DNA of 37,511 nucleotides from Candidatus Desulfatibia profunda (lineage in GTDB: Bacteria; Desulfobacterota; Desulfobacteria; Desulfobacterales; UBA11574), in NCBI GenBank assembly GCA_014382665.1, contig JACNJH010000119.1:1-37511 (forward strand). Direction: 5' to 3'. The translations under genes and the position numbers were made by a program. A model generated the notes under the pieces. That model was not told where the DNA came from. It made no database searches and saw nothing but the letters and a program-made list of their open reading frames with translations. Shown piece by piece: positions 9,099 through 17,470 of this stretch (its first letter is position 1; the number at the start of each line of letters is the position of its first letter).

Positions 9099-10436
9099 AT
9101 GGTTGCTGAGAATGTAAGGATTCGAAAATCGAATCGTAAAAAGAATGCCCTGTTGACAGCGGTTGTCGCCAATCGAGACGGCGAGATTTTTGAACTCCAG
9201 GGCTATGCCGCCGTGGGTATGGCCGCAAAGACCCGTCTTCCGCTGACAGCGGATCAGACCATCAACATGCCGCCTGGCAGTGAACTGATGCTGCTGCCGG
9301 AAAGAAGTCCTGTTTTGCTCAACAAAAAGACCGGCAGGCTCGAAACCCTAAAAGAAAACCCCCATGTGCCCGGCGAGGCCATATTCCCGGTGGCCGCCTT
9401 TAATTCGCCCGGATACGTTATTACCTACGCCAGCGCCTTTTGCGAAAATGAAAGTGCCGGATATCTGCCTCTTTTTTCATATGGAGCGGTCGGCTGGCAC
9501 AAGGGCCGGTTCAAATCCGCCGCCGTTCGGGTAGACAGGGAAAAACGGCAGGACTTGAGACTGATGAAAATCGAGGACGTCATTGCCGGCATCCAGAAAA
9601 TGCAAACCAAGATGCCCGACAACCGGCTCAGAAAGCATCTTGAAAAATGCGCACTGGAATACGGTTGCCCGGCGGCCAAGAATTTCTTTTTAGGAAGATA
9701 TGAAGCGCCCCTGCCGACGTCCATTCATTGCAATGCGCGCTGTCTGGGCTGCCTGTCTTTACAGAAAAGCGGCCGGATCCCGGCCAGTCAGGAGAGAATC
9801 GCTTTTAGGCCCTCCCCTGCAGAAATCGCCGCGGTAGCCCTGGAACACCTCCGGCGAGTAAAAAGCAGCGTCGTCAGCTTTGGGCAGGGGTGTGAAGGCG
9901 AGCCCCTGCTGGCGGCCGACGTCATTGAGCCGGCCATCAAAACGATTCGCAGCATTACCGCCCGCGGCACCATCAACATGAACACCAACGGCAGCCGGCC
10001 CGATATTCTTAAAAAGCTTTTCGATGCCGGCCTTGACAGTGTTCGCATCAGTCTGAACAGCGTCCGTAAAACATGTTACGATGTCTATTTCCAGCCCAAG
10101 GGGTATGATTTTTCCGATGTGATCGCAAGCATCGAGATTGCCGTTGAACGCGGTAAATTTGTGGCCGTAAACTATCTGAACAACCCGGGATTTACCGATA
10201 CCCCGCAAGAAACAGAGGCCCTGATCGCTTTTATCCGGCAGCATCGCATCAACATGATTCAATGGCGCAACCTGAACTTTGACCCCCTCAAATACTGGAA
10301 CATCATGGACCGAGCCGCCAAACACGGGAAACCGATGGGTATGCAAACTGTATTGCACCGGATTCGGAAATTATTCCCTGATGTAAAATTCGGTTACTTT
10401 AATCCGCCTAAGGAAAAGTTTTATGAAATGGATTGA
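9099..10436 (+). CDS. Radical SAM protein
   Basis: This 445-aa protein carries the radical SAM cluster motif CNARCLGC (Cys211, Cys215, Cys218), which binds the 4Fe-4S cluster that cleaves S-adenosylmethionine. Next come a GQGCEGEPLL element resembling the usual GGE loop and a NMNTNGS strand. The first 200 residues are a separate non-cysteine domain of unknown role. The substrate cannot be told from sequence. The ATG at 9099 follows GAGGG by about 10 nt. The last 14 nt overlap the start of prmA, so the two are co-translated, but a functional link to ribosomal protein methylation is only a suggestion. The family is common in anaerobes. Confidence 0.85.
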   Translation: MVAENVRIRKSNRKKNALLTAVVANRDGEIFELQGYAAVGMAAKTRLPLTADQTINMPPGSELMLLPERSPVLLNKKTGRLETLKENPHVPGEAIFPVAAFNSPGYVITYASAFCENESAGYLPLFSYGAVGWHKGRFKSAAVRVDREKRQDLRLMKIEDVIAGIQKMQTKMPDNRLRKHLEKCALEYGCPAAKNFFLGRYEAPLPTSIHCNARCLGCLSLQKSGRIPASQERIAFRPSPAEIAAVALEHLRRVKSSVVSFGQGCEGEPLLAADVIEPAIKTIRSITARGTINMNTNGSRPDILKKLFDAGLDSVRISLNSVRKTCYDVYFQPKGYDFSDVIASIEIAVERGKFVAVNYLNNPGFTDTPQETEALIAFIRQHRINMIQWRNLNFDPLKYWNIMDRAAKHGKPMGMQTVLHRIRKLFPDVKFGYFNPPKEKFYEMD

Positions 10437-11355
10437 AGCCAAGGTTATTTTCGAATTTGACGACCGCCAACTGGCCGTGGATCTGATTTCAAATCTTTTT
10501 TATGAATTCGGGCTGCGGGGCGTTGTCATTGAGGACCCCGAGATCGTTCCTGGAGAAGATTGGGCTCAGGATGCCCCTGATTTGCCGGAGCAAAATGCTG
10601 TCATCGGATTTTTTCCGGAAAATGACATGTCTTCTAAAAAGCTTAAAATCATTGAAGAAAAGTTGCATGGATTGGAAAAAGAGCTTGGCATTGCCAGCCG
10701 GATTTTTTATTCCCCGCTAGACGAAGCCGACTGGTCGGAATCATGGAAGTCCCATTTCTGGCCGGAGAAAATCGGTGCCGGCATCGTCGTAAAACCCACC
10801 TGGCGGGAATACGTTCGGGCTGAGAATGAAACCGTGCTGGAAATCGATCCGGGCATGGCGTTCGGCACCGGCACCCATCCGACCACGGCAATGTGTATTG
10901 AAATGATTGAAACCTATTTGAAAAGGGGCGATTCTTTTCTGGATGTCGGCACCGGATCGGGCATCCTGATGGTCGCTGCCGCCAAATTAGGTGCCGCAAA
11001 GGTTCGGGGCGTCGATAATGACGACGAAGCCGTCAAAATTGCCCGCCAAAACATGCTGCAAAATCGAATCGAAACAAAGACCTTCAAGGTGACGGCCGGC
11101 AATCTGGTCAACGGGATAGACGAACCGTTCAATTTGGTTGCCGCCAACATTTCATCCGCGGCTGTTATCAATCTTTTGGACGGCGTTGGCGGCGTACTGG
11201 CTGAAAACGGCATGTTTATCTGCTCGGGCATCGTTGCCGAAAGCAAAAGCGCTATCGTTGCCAAAATGGAAACCCTGGGCTTTGACGTCATCGAGACCCG
11301 CACCAAAGAAGGCTGGGTCGCCATTGCCGCGAGATTGATTCATCGTTTTTTTTAA
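10423..11355 (+). CDS. prmA: Ribosomal protein L11 methyltransferase
   Basis: This 310-aa protein has the PrmA layout: an N-terminal L11-recognition domain (about 1-125) with the linker IDPGMAFGTGTHPTT (141-155), then a Rossmann SAM-binding domain with DVGTGSGIL (174-182) and the VAANIS motif IV. PrmA trimethylates ribosomal protein L11 using S-adenosylmethionine. Its length is normal for the family. It starts inside the radical SAM gene (14-nt overlap) and ends 4 nt from the stop of the convergent khpA gene, leaving no room for a separate terminator between them. Confidence 0.96.
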   Translation: MKWIEAKVIFEFDDRQLAVDLISNLFYEFGLRGVVIEDPEIVPGEDWAQDAPDLPEQNAVIGFFPENDMSSKKLKIIEEKLHGLEKELGIASRIFYSPLDEADWSESWKSHFWPEKIGAGIVVKPTWREYVRAENETVLEIDPGMAFGTGTHPTTAMCIEMIETYLKRGDSFLDVGTGSGILMVAAAKLGAAKVRGVDNDDEAVKIARQNMLQNRIETKTFKVTAGNLVNGIDEPFNLVAANISSAAVINLLDGVGGVLAENGMFICSGIVAESKSAIVAKMETLGFDVIETRTKEGWVAIAARLIHRFF

Positions 11356-11359
11356 AAGA

Positions 11360-11590
11360 TCATTCTAAAATCTCAAGGACAGTTCGTTTTTTTTGCTTGG
11401 CAGAGGCAGCATTTAATATCGTCCGTATGGCTTGCGCCGTCCGGCCCTGTTTCCCGATAATCTTTCCGATATCCGCTTTGACCACTCTAAGTTCCAATAC
11501 CGAGAGATGTTCACCTTTTACCTCTAAAATCTCTACCTGTTCCGGATGGTCAACCAGTGCCTGTACAATGCGCATGATCAGGTCTTTCAT
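11360..11590 (-). CDS. khpA: KH-domain RNA-binding protein KhpA (YlqC family)
   Basis: This 76-aa protein is almost entirely one KH domain with the GxxG RNA-binding loop GKIIGKQGR (about residues 42-50) and the following helix [13 protein letters not shown]. KhpA, often paired with KhpB/Jag, binds small and messenger RNAs and affects cell division in Gram-positive bacteria. In many genomes khpA sits between rpsP and rimM; here it stands alone, tail-to-tail with prmA and about 90 nt downstream of fdhD. It may be the last gene of the fdhD operon or have its own promoter. Confidence 0.9.
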   Translation of the reverse strand: MKDLIMRIVQALVDHPEQVEILEVKGEHLSVLELRVVKADIGKIIGKQGRTAQAIRTILNAASAKQKKRTVLEILE

Positions 11591-11681
11591 AGCTCTGTCT
11601 CTTTCGTTGACTGTTAAAGGTTCGCTCTGTTTTGTCGTTTATCTGTCAGCAATGACCATTGATGGTTTGCAGTTACTCGGC

Positions 11682-12482
11682 TTACCGTTTCAGGCGCTGC
11701 TCGTTGCAGAAGATCAGCAGCCCGGATTTGTCCGCCAGACAGGCCAGGGTCATGTTAAGATCGGCGGCCAGCTCAACAGCCAGGGAAGTGGGGCGTGAAA
11801 CAGCCAATATGATGGGGATCCCGGCCCTGGCGGCCTTTTGGACCAATTCATAACTGATGCGGGATGAAAGAACTCCCAACACGGCTTTGTGCAACCGGCG
11901 GTCTAAAAACAGCTTGCCGATAGCCTTATCCAGGGCGTTATGGCGCCCGACGTCTTCGGCTGCCACCAGCAGCTCAAAATCCGAAGCGTAAAGAGCGGCA
12001 GCATGGGACGCACGGGTCTTTGTGCGCAGCGGTTGATAACGCGTAAGACTTTCAAGGCATGCCAGCGCCCGATTGCTGTCAATGCGAGTATTGTCGCTGA
12101 AAGGCCGCATCAATTGCTGCAGGTCTTTGACGATCTGTTTGCCGCAAATGCCGCAACTGGTCTGGCTGATAAAGCCGCGCCGGTCCAAAAGATCGGCAAC
12201 GCTGTTTCGTCTCGGTCGGCTGAGAGTAACGGTGACCGTATTGTGGTCGGTACCTTCACAACAGGAAAGGGTAGCAACGTCATCCGGTGTATCCACAATC
12301 CCTTCTGCCAGGCAGAAACCGGCGGCATGAGCCAGTTCGTCTCCCGGAGTGCGCATCACCACCGCATACGGTTTGCCAGCGACCCGGATCGAGAGCGGTT
12401 CTTCGGCTATCAGTTCGTATTCCAAAGAGCAACTGCTGGCTTTATCCCACTTGATGACCGGCTTTTTTACAGATGCGTCCAA
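11682..12482 (-). CDS. fdhD: Formate dehydrogenase accessory sulfurtransferase FdhD
   Basis: This 266-aa protein has the FdhD hallmarks: RTPGDELAHAAGFCLAEGI near residues 44-62, the flexible cysteine loop TSCGICGK (Cys110 and Cys113) that relays sulfur from a cysteine desulfurase, and AAEDVGRHNALDKAIG in the C-terminal half. FdhD inserts the sulfido ligand into bis-MGD molybdenum or tungsten cofactor for formate dehydrogenase. The start is a TTG at 12482 preceded by AAGGGGC at good spacing. It lies 111 nt downstream of a MOSC protein, another molybdenum-cofactor related family, which supports a shared role. The gap contains heptad repeats. Confidence 0.95.
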   Translation of the reverse strand: MDASVKKPVIKWDKASSCSLEYELIAEEPLSIRVAGKPYAVVMRTPGDELAHAAGFCLAEGIVDTPDDVATLSCCEGTDHNTVTVTLSRPRRNSVADLLDRRGFISQTSCGICGKQIVKDLQQLMRPFSDNTRIDSNRALACLESLTRYQPLRTKTRASHAAALYASDFELLVAAEDVGRHNALDKAIGKLFLDRRLHKAVLGVLSSRISYELVQKAARAGIPIILAVSRPTSLAVELAADLNMTLACLADKSGLLIFCNEQRLKR

Positions 12483-12526
12483 GCGCTGCCCCTTGGTTCC
12501 GGTTTCCTGATGCCGGATACTGGATG

Positions 12527-12625
12527 CTTGAAACTTGAAATTTGAAACTGGTTACTGATCATCATTTGCCGATCACTTATCACCGCTTAGTGTTCACTGT
12601 TCACTGATTACTGATTGCTGCTTGG
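12527..12625. repeat. Degenerate heptanucleotide repeat tracts
   Basis: Two tracts run in 7-bp steps. At 12527-12561 they are cttgaaa, cttgaaa, tttgaaa, ctggtta, ctgatca. At 12591-12625 they are tgttcac, tgttcac, tgattac, tgattgc, tgcttgg. The second tract overlaps the 3' end of the MOSC gene and encodes its last residues and stop. It has the same style as the tracts at 4201-4292. Confidence 0.65.
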
Positions 12626-13061
12626 TATTGTACGATAAAATCTCGATTTTGTCGCCTCTACGGATGATACCGCCTTCGAGCACCTTGGCAAAGACGCCCT
12701 CCCTGGGCATGATACAGTCACCGGCCTGATAAAAGATGGCGCATTTTTTAACACACTCCTTGCCGATCTGGGTAATTTCAACCAGGCCGGTATCACCTAG
12801 CCTGACTCTGGCGCCTACCGGGACTGTTTTCCAATCGATTCCCGATGTGGCGATATTTTCGGCAAAATCACCGAAGGTCACATCCAGACCCTGCTGGCGC
12901 ATTTTATCGACACTTTCGGCTGACAGGAGGCTGACCTGGCGATGCCAGTCACCGGCATGCGCATCGTGTTGGATACCGTGATCTTTGACAAGAACCGCCT
13001 CCTCGATACAGTTCTTGCGAGTACCCTTTTTACTGCTGATGGCTATCGCTTCGATTTTCAT
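12594..13061 (-). CDS. MOSC domain protein
   Basis: This 155-aa protein from the ATG at 13061 is a single MOSC domain. Typical features are GIQHDAHAG (about 27-35), the Asn-containing FAENIAT segment, IGKECVKKCAIF with conserved cysteines and the signature CIMPREGVFAKV. MOSC domains occur in molybdenum-cofactor sulfurases and mARC-type enzymes; stand-alone small MOSC proteins are thought to bind or handle Moco, but the exact reaction is unknown. The start lies 1 nt after the permease stop, so the genes are co-transcribed. The last residues (about QQSVISEQ) come from a heptad repeat tract, so the original stop may have been displaced. Confidence 0.88.
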   Translation of the reverse strand: MKIEAIAISSKKGTRKNCIEEAVLVKDHGIQHDAHAGDWHRQVSLLSAESVDKMRQQGLDVTFGDFAENIATSGIDWKTVPVGARVRLGDTGLVEITQIGKECVKKCAIFYQAGDCIMPREGVFAKVLEGGIIRRGDKIEILSYNTKQQSVISEQ

Positions 13062-13062
13062 A

Positions 13063-14139
13063 TTAACAACAGCTACCTTGTCCTTTATAGTTTTTCCAGA
13101 TCGCGAACGCAAGTAAAATGGCGAGAACGGCCGCACCGGCAAATTCTACATAATAAGGAAATATCTCGGTCGCTTTCCCGGCCGAAGCCTTGGCGGTGAC
13201 ACCGATACCAAAATACAGCATGTCCGTGAAAAAGCCCAACACCAGAGAGCACACCGCAATAGAACCCAGGTAAATCAGGAGCGATCGTTTGCCCAAAAGA
13301 CCCGAAACCATACACAAAGAAGCAATATTTGTGGCCGGTCCGGCCAATAAAAACACTAAAGCGGCACCCGGATTTAAGCCTTTCAGTACCAGGGCGGCGG
13401 CAATCGGTGTCGAAGACGTAGCGCACACATACATGGGCAGGCCGACCAGCAGCATCACAAGCATGGCGATAAAATGGTTGGCCAGGTATGATTCAAACAG
13501 CGTATCCGGAATAAAGCAGGAGATCAGGCCGGCCAGCAGAACGCCGACAATAAACCATTTGCCGATATCACCCAAAAGGTCGACAAAGGCGTACTTCAAT
13601 CCGGAGATCATTCTGGCGGTCAACGATATTGCGGTAGGCTCGGACGGGTTTGAGCTTGATCCGTTGCAGCCGCACTCGCCGGATGCCGAGCAGGAACTTG
13701 GCAAGGCAGGCTTTGATTCATCGTCGGAGTTACCGAAAAAGTTGTCGGCGGTGCGGGCAACAATGGCGGTAATAAAGGCCGCCACCGGCCGTATCACGGT
13801 AATGACAGGATCCATGAGCGCATAGGTAATCGGGATGGAATCCATGCCGGATTCGGGTGTGGAGATCAAAAACGACAGGGTGGCGCCGTTGTTGGCGCCC
13901 TGGCGTTTCAGCCCTGCCGCTGCCGGGACAACGCCGCAGGAACATAGCGGAATCGGAATTCCCGCCAGAGCGGATAGAAACACGGAACGCACCTTACCAC
14001 GACCGAGATACCGGCCGATTTTTTCAGGTTTCAAAAAAACATAGAGAACACCGGCGACAAAAAATCCGAAAAGCATATAAACGGCCGATTCAAGAAAGAT
14101 CTGCCATGATGCATAGAGGATGTTGATAATTATATTCAT
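13063..14139 (-). CDS. SO_0444-type Cu/Zn efflux permease (ArsP/DUF318 family)
   Basis: This 358-aa protein has about eight membrane segments. It has the family motif PLCSCGVVPAAAGLKRQGA (64-82) with the C-x-C pair Cys66/Cys68, and a second half with a related pore motif around VGLPMYVCATSSTPIAAALV. The central cytoplasmic loop is hydrophilic and contains the cysteine cluster CSASGECGC (150-158), a plausible metal-binding site. The closest named family I can recall is the SO_0444-like Cu/Zn efflux transporters within the permease superfamily of ArsP. It is encoded 2 nt after a zinc-sensor type ArsR gene, which supports metal efflux. Substrate choice between Zn, Cu and others is inference. Confidence 0.85.
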   Translation of the reverse strand: MNIIINILYASWQIFLESAVYMLFGFFVAGVLYVFLKPEKIGRYLGRGKVRSVFLSALAGIPIPLCSCGVVPAAAGLKRQGANNGATLSFLISTPESGMDSIPITYALMDPVITVIRPVAAFITAIVARTADNFFGNSDDESKPALPSSCSASGECGCNGSSSNPSEPTAISLTARMISGLKYAFVDLLGDIGKWFIVGVLLAGLISCFIPDTLFESYLANHFIAMLVMLLVGLPMYVCATSSTPIAAALVLKGLNPGAALVFLLAGPATNIASLCMVSGLLGKRSLLIYLGSIAVCSLVLGFFTDMLYFGIGVTAKASAGKATEIFPYYVEFAGAAVLAILLAFAIWKNYKGQGSCC

Positions 14140-14141
14140 TC

Positions 14142-14486
14142 TTATTCCTGAACATGCTCAAGGCTCTGGTTGATCAAGGCGCTGACATGGTCATCGTCAA
14201 GACGGTAAAATACGATTTTGCCTTCTCTACGAAAGCAAACGATTTTCAGGTTCCTGAGTATCCTGAGCTGATGGGATACCGCCGACTCGGAAGATCCGGC
14301 AACGGCGGCCAGGTCGCAAACACACAGCTCACACCTCGCCAGGGCAATCACGATTTTGAGGCGGTTCGGGTCACTCAGCGCCTTGAACATATCTGCCAGA
14401 TTCTGGATCGTGCCCGAATCAGGAATGTTGCTGACGGCCTTTTGGACGTTTTCATGATGCAATATTTTTTCCTGACATATATCCAT
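14142..14486 (-). CDS. ArsR/SmtB family metal-responsive repressor
   Basis: This 114-aa winged-helix protein has the DNA-recognition segment SSESAVSHQLRILRNL (65-80). Two metal sites are visible. The alpha3 cysteine site is CELCVCD (Cys52, Cys55, Cys57). The alpha5 site is Asp98-x-His100, then His111-x2-Glu114, the same spacing as Asp104/His106/His117/Glu120 of the zinc sensor SmtB. In this family metal binding releases the repressor from DNA. GGAGGT sits 5 nt before the ATG. A perfect 22-bp palindrome lies just upstream, so the operon is very likely autorepressed and derepressed by zinc or a thiophilic metal. It heads the operon with the permease, MOSC and fdhD. Confidence 0.93.
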   Translation of the reverse strand: MDICQEKILHHENVQKAVSNIPDSGTIQNLADMFKALSDPNRLKIVIALARCELCVCDLAAVAGSSESAVSHQLRILRNLKIVCFRREGKIVFYRLDDDHVSALINQSLEHVQE

Positions 14487-14500
14487 CGATTACCTCCAAA

Positions 14501-14544
14501 CATATGAACAATTGTTCATATGTCAATATGTCGGCAAAAGTCAA
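14501..14544 (-). promoter_or_regulatory. ArsR/SmtB operator palindrome and promoter
   Basis: Positions 14501-14522 form a perfect 22-bp palindrome (CATATGAACAA followed by its exact complement), containing the TGAACA/TGTTCA half-sites typical of SmtB/ArsR operators. On the minus strand a TTGACT -35 box (14539-14544) lies 17 bp upstream of an ATATGA-like -10 that overlaps the palindrome, so repressor binding would block RNA polymerase. The operator starts 14 nt before the repressor ATG. Confidence 0.85.
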
Positions 14545-14654
14545 GAAAATGTTTAAAAAAAAGGCAGGTTTTTTAGATTAATGTTTGCCTTCCCGGGCAA
14601 CTTCGTGTAAATTGTTTATAATCTTGTATATATATATTCAGAATAAATTTTTTC

Positions 14655-14734
14655 TTGACAAACCTTACGAAACAATTGAGAATTGCCAGTTTATTAAATA
14701 TTGAATTTCAATTCTTCAAGGAGGAATATTACAT
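14655..14734 (+). promoter_or_regulatory. Probable promoter and leader of the rplU operon
   Basis: A TTGACA -35 box (14655-14660) is followed after 17 bp by GAGAAT (14678-14683), a partial -10. Downstream, TTGAGAATT (about 14676-14684) can pair with AATTCTTCAA just before the ribosome site AAGGAGG (near 14720). The leader hairpin could regulate L21 synthesis, but no known L21 leader motif was recognised. Confidence 0.45.
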
Positions 14735-15046
14735 ATGTACGCAATTGTTGCTTCTGGCGGAAAACAATACAAAGTCCGCCAGGGCGAAGTATTAAAGGTC
14801 GAGAAAATTACCGGAGACGTCGGTAGCCCGGTTTCATTTGATCGAGTCCTGATGGTTTCCGACGGTGAAGCGATCAACATCGGACAGCCGGTTCTTGATA
14901 ATGTTGTCGTTAAAGGCCGTATCGTCGAGCAGGGCAAAGCCAAAAAGATTCTTGTGTTCAAGTATAAACGACGGAAAAGATATCGCCGCAAGCAGGGACA
15001 TCGCCAGCAGTATACGGCCATCAAAGTTGACAGCATCGAAGCTTAA
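14735..15046 (+). CDS. rplU: 50S ribosomal protein L21 (bL21)
   Basis: This 103-aa protein has the standard bL21 sequence, opening [18 protein letters not shown] and ending in the basic [17 protein letters not shown] segment that contacts 23S rRNA. Length and composition are normal. A strong AAGGAGG ribosome site precedes the ATG. It is the first gene of the rplU-rpmA-obgE-proB-nadD-rsfS cluster, an arrangement conserved in many bacteria. Confidence 0.98.
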   Translation: MYAIVASGGKQYKVRQGEVLKVEKITGDVGSPVSFDRVLMVSDGEAINIGQPVLDNVVVKGRIVEQGKAKKILVFKYKRRKRYRRKQGHRQQYTAIKVDSIEA

Positions 15047-15082
15047 AGACAAAAATTACTTTGATAATAAGGAGTTTGCATA

Positions 15083-15337
15083 ATGGCACATAAAAAAGCA
15101 GGCGGCAGTTCTAAAAACGGCCGTGACAGTAACGGACAGCGGCGCGGCATCAAACGATTCGGGGGCCAAAGAGTGCAGGCCGGCAATATTTTGATACGGC
15201 AGCTGGGAACCAAAATCCATCCCGGAAACAACGTGGGCATGGGCCGGGATTACACCTTGTTTGCCAAGATTGATGGTTTTGTAGCATTTGAAAGAATGGG
15301 TCGCAGCCGCAAAAAAGTAAGTGTTTATACAGAGTGA
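15083..15337 (+). CDS. rpmA: 50S ribosomal protein L27 (bL27)
   Basis: This 84-aa protein opens [16 protein letters not shown], the flexible N-terminal tail of bL27 that reaches toward the peptidyl-transferase centre, followed by GIKRFGGQ and [15 protein letters not shown]. There is no N-terminal cleavage extension of the Firmicutes type. It follows rplU by 36 nt, with AAGGAG in front of the ATG. Its stop codon overlaps the GTG start of obgE. Confidence 0.98.
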   Translation: MAHKKAGGSSKNGRDSNGQRRGIKRFGGQRVQAGNILIRQLGTKIHPGNNVGMGRDYTLFAKIDGFVAFERMGRSRKKVSVYTE

Positions 15338-16338
15338 AATTCATTGATGAGGCCATTATTACCGTTCATTCCGGCAATGGCGGCAGAGGCTGTGTAAGTT
15401 TCAGGCGTGAAAAATTTATTCCGCGCGGCGGGCCGGACGGCGGCGACGGCGGTAAAGGCGGAGACATTGTCTTAGTTGCAACCAATAGAAAACGTACGCT
15501 GTATCAGTTTCAATTCCAAACTCAATTCAAAGCCAAAAACGGCTCTCACGGCCAGGGAAATCAAAAGACCGGCAAAAGCGGCCAAGATCTTGTAATCGAA
15601 ATTCCTCCCGGAACCGTCGTCATTGATGCTGACAGCGGGCAAATCTTAAAAGACTTTGTTCAACCCGGCGAAAGGTTTGTGTTGGCTAAAGGCGGCCGGG
15701 GCGGCCAGGGCAACACCCGTTTTAAAAGCTCAACCCACAGAACACCCCGCTTTGCCCAACCGGGAGAACCGGGTGAAACCAGAAAGCTCAGACTCGAACT
15801 TAAGCTCCTTGCCGACGTGGGCATTGTCGGCCTTCCCAATGCCGGCAAATCCACGCTGATCACGGCAATCTCTTCAGCGCATCCAAAAATAGGCGATTAT
15901 CCCTTTACAACCTTAACACCTAGCCTCGGCGTGGTAAAGACCGACTGGGGTGAACCTTTTGTGGTTGCGGACATCCCCGGATTGATCGAAGGCGCGCATA
16001 AAGGCGCCGGACTCGGCATCCGTTTTCTGCGGCATATCGAGCGCACCCGGATTCTCATTCACTTGATTGACGCTGCAACCATTGCCCGGGACAATCCCCT
16101 TTTAGACTACCAGACCATTAACAATGAGATGGCCATGTATAACCGTCAACTGGCACAAAAGGCTCAGATTGTGGTACTCAACAAGCTTGATCTGCCGGGG
16201 GCTCGGGAAGCAGCCGAGACATTTCAAACCGCCGCCGAAAATATCAATCCGATTCTAATTTCCGCCCTTACCGGCCAGGGTGTTGATCATTTAATTTCTA
16301 AAATAATTCAATTGTTGGACAGGTCCCATGAATCCTGA
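15334..16338 (+). CDS. obgE: GTPase Obg/CgtA
   Basis: This 334-aa protein has the glycine-rich Obg fold at 1-158 ([16 protein letters not shown]). The G domain follows with the P-loop GLPNAGKST, switch region [17 protein letters not shown] and the NKLD base-specificity motif. There is no C-terminal OCT domain, as in Gram-negative Obg. Obg is an essential GTPase linked to 50S ribosome assembly and stringent response. The start is a GTG whose last two bases are shared with the rpmA stop (GTGA), so the genes are translationally coupled. The 3' end overlaps proB by 11 nt. Confidence 0.97.
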   Translation: MKFIDEAIITVHSGNGGRGCVSFRREKFIPRGGPDGGDGGKGGDIVLVATNRKRTLYQFQFQTQFKAKNGSHGQGNQKTGKSGQDLVIEIPPGTVVIDADSGQILKDFVQPGERFVLAKGGRGGQGNTRFKSSTHRTPRFAQPGEPGETRKLRLELKLLADVGIVGLPNAGKSTLITAISSAHPKIGDYPFTTLTPSLGVVKTDWGEPFVVADIPGLIEGAHKGAGLGIRFLRHIERTRILIHLIDAATIARDNPLLDYQTINNEMAMYNRQLAQKAQIVVLNKLDLPGAREAAETFQTAAENINPILISALTGQGVDHLISKIIQLLDRSHES

Positions 16339-17470
16339 AAAAATATCGGTTTTTAATGCTGCCCGTCGCATCGTGGTCAAAGTCGGAAGCAATGTCCTCA
16401 CCCAAGACCAGGGATTGAATTTAAAAGCGATCCGTTCCATCAGCAGGCAGATTTGCCGCCTGATCGACGGCGGCCGGGAGGTTATCCTGGTCTCATCAGG
16501 AGCCATGGCTTCCGGGTTAAGAAAAGTCGGTCTGGACAAACGCCCCGATGAAATCCCCAAGCGCCAGGCGGTTGCCGCCGTGGGCCAGGCCGGACTTATC
16601 ATGGAGTATGAAAAGGCCTTTGACAAATATGGCAGAAAGGTTGCCCAGATCCTTCTAACCGGCGATGATCTCAACAACCGTCAAAGGTATTTGAATGCAC
16701 GCAATACCCTTTATACCCTGCTTTCATGGCAAGTCGTCCCGATCATCAATGAAAATGACACCGTGATGATCGAAGAGATTCAATTTGGCGACAATGACAA
16801 CCTGGCAGCCATGATTACCCTGCTGATGGATGCCGACATCTTAGTGAATCTCACGGACATCGACGGCCTTTACACCAAGGATCCCCGCACTTTTCCCGAG
16901 GCCGAACTGATTCCGGTAATTCCCACCATCAACAAGGATATCGAAAAGGTTGCCGGAAACATTCCGGGTGCACTCGGGACCGGTGGAATGCTCAGCAAGA
17001 TAAAGGCTGCCAGAAAAGTGACGGCGGCCGGCATTCCCATGCTGATCGCCTGCGGCACAAGGCCTGATATCCTCACAAGGCTTTTTTCCGGAAAAGAACA
17101 CGGAACTTATTTTGTTCCCAAAAAAGAAAAGTTGAAAAGTCGCAAATGCTGGATTGCCTTTACCCTGAAACCCAAAGGAATTATTAGAATCGACACCGGG
17201 GCCGCCGCCGCACTACTGGAAAGAGGCAAGAGCCTGCTGCCAAGCGGTATTGTCGGCGTGGAAGGCGAATTCAGTGCCGGCGCGCCGGTTGAATTTAGAA
17301 AAGACGACGGCGAAGCTCTGGGCATCGGCCTTGTTAACTACAGCTCGACCGATATCCGCAAAATTATGGGGTTGAAATCGAGCCAGATCGAACAGCGGCT
17401 GGGACACAAACCTTACGATGATGTCATCCACCGGGACAATCTGGTGATAACCGCGGAGAGGACTTGTTGA
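16328..17470 (+). CDS. proB: Glutamate 5-kinase
   Basis: This 380-aa protein has an amino-acid kinase domain (about 1-260) with VVKVGSNVLT, LVSSGAMASG and the INENDTV substrate-binding region, followed by a C-terminal PUA domain (about 275-370). It phosphorylates glutamate at the gamma-carboxyl as the first step of proline synthesis and is normally feedback-inhibited by proline. It overlaps obgE by 11 nt and nadD by 4 nt. In many relatives proA sits between proB and nadD; here proA is absent and must be encoded elsewhere. Confidence 0.97.
   Translation: MNPEKISVFNAARRIVVKVGSNVLTQDQGLNLKAIRSISRQICRLIDGGREVILVSSGAMASGLRKVGLDKRPDEIPKRQAVAAVGQAGLIMEYEKAFDKYGRKVAQILLTGDDLNNRQRYLNARNTLYTLLSWQVVPIINENDTVMIEEIQFGDNDNLAAMITLLMDADILVNLTDIDGLYTKDPRTFPEAELIPVIPTINKDIEKVAGNIPGALGTGGMLSKIKAARKVTAAGIPMLIACGTRPDILTRLFSGKEHGTYFVPKKEKLKSRKCWIAFTLKPKGIIRIDTGAAAALLERGKSLLPSGIVGVEGEFSAGAPVEFRKDDGEALGIGLVNYSSTDIRKIMGLKSSQIEQRLGHKPYDDVIHRDNLVITAERTC

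Noticed and set aside
9759..10358. 199-aa minus-strand ORF
   Set aside because: It is a shadow of the radical SAM gene, with no family features.
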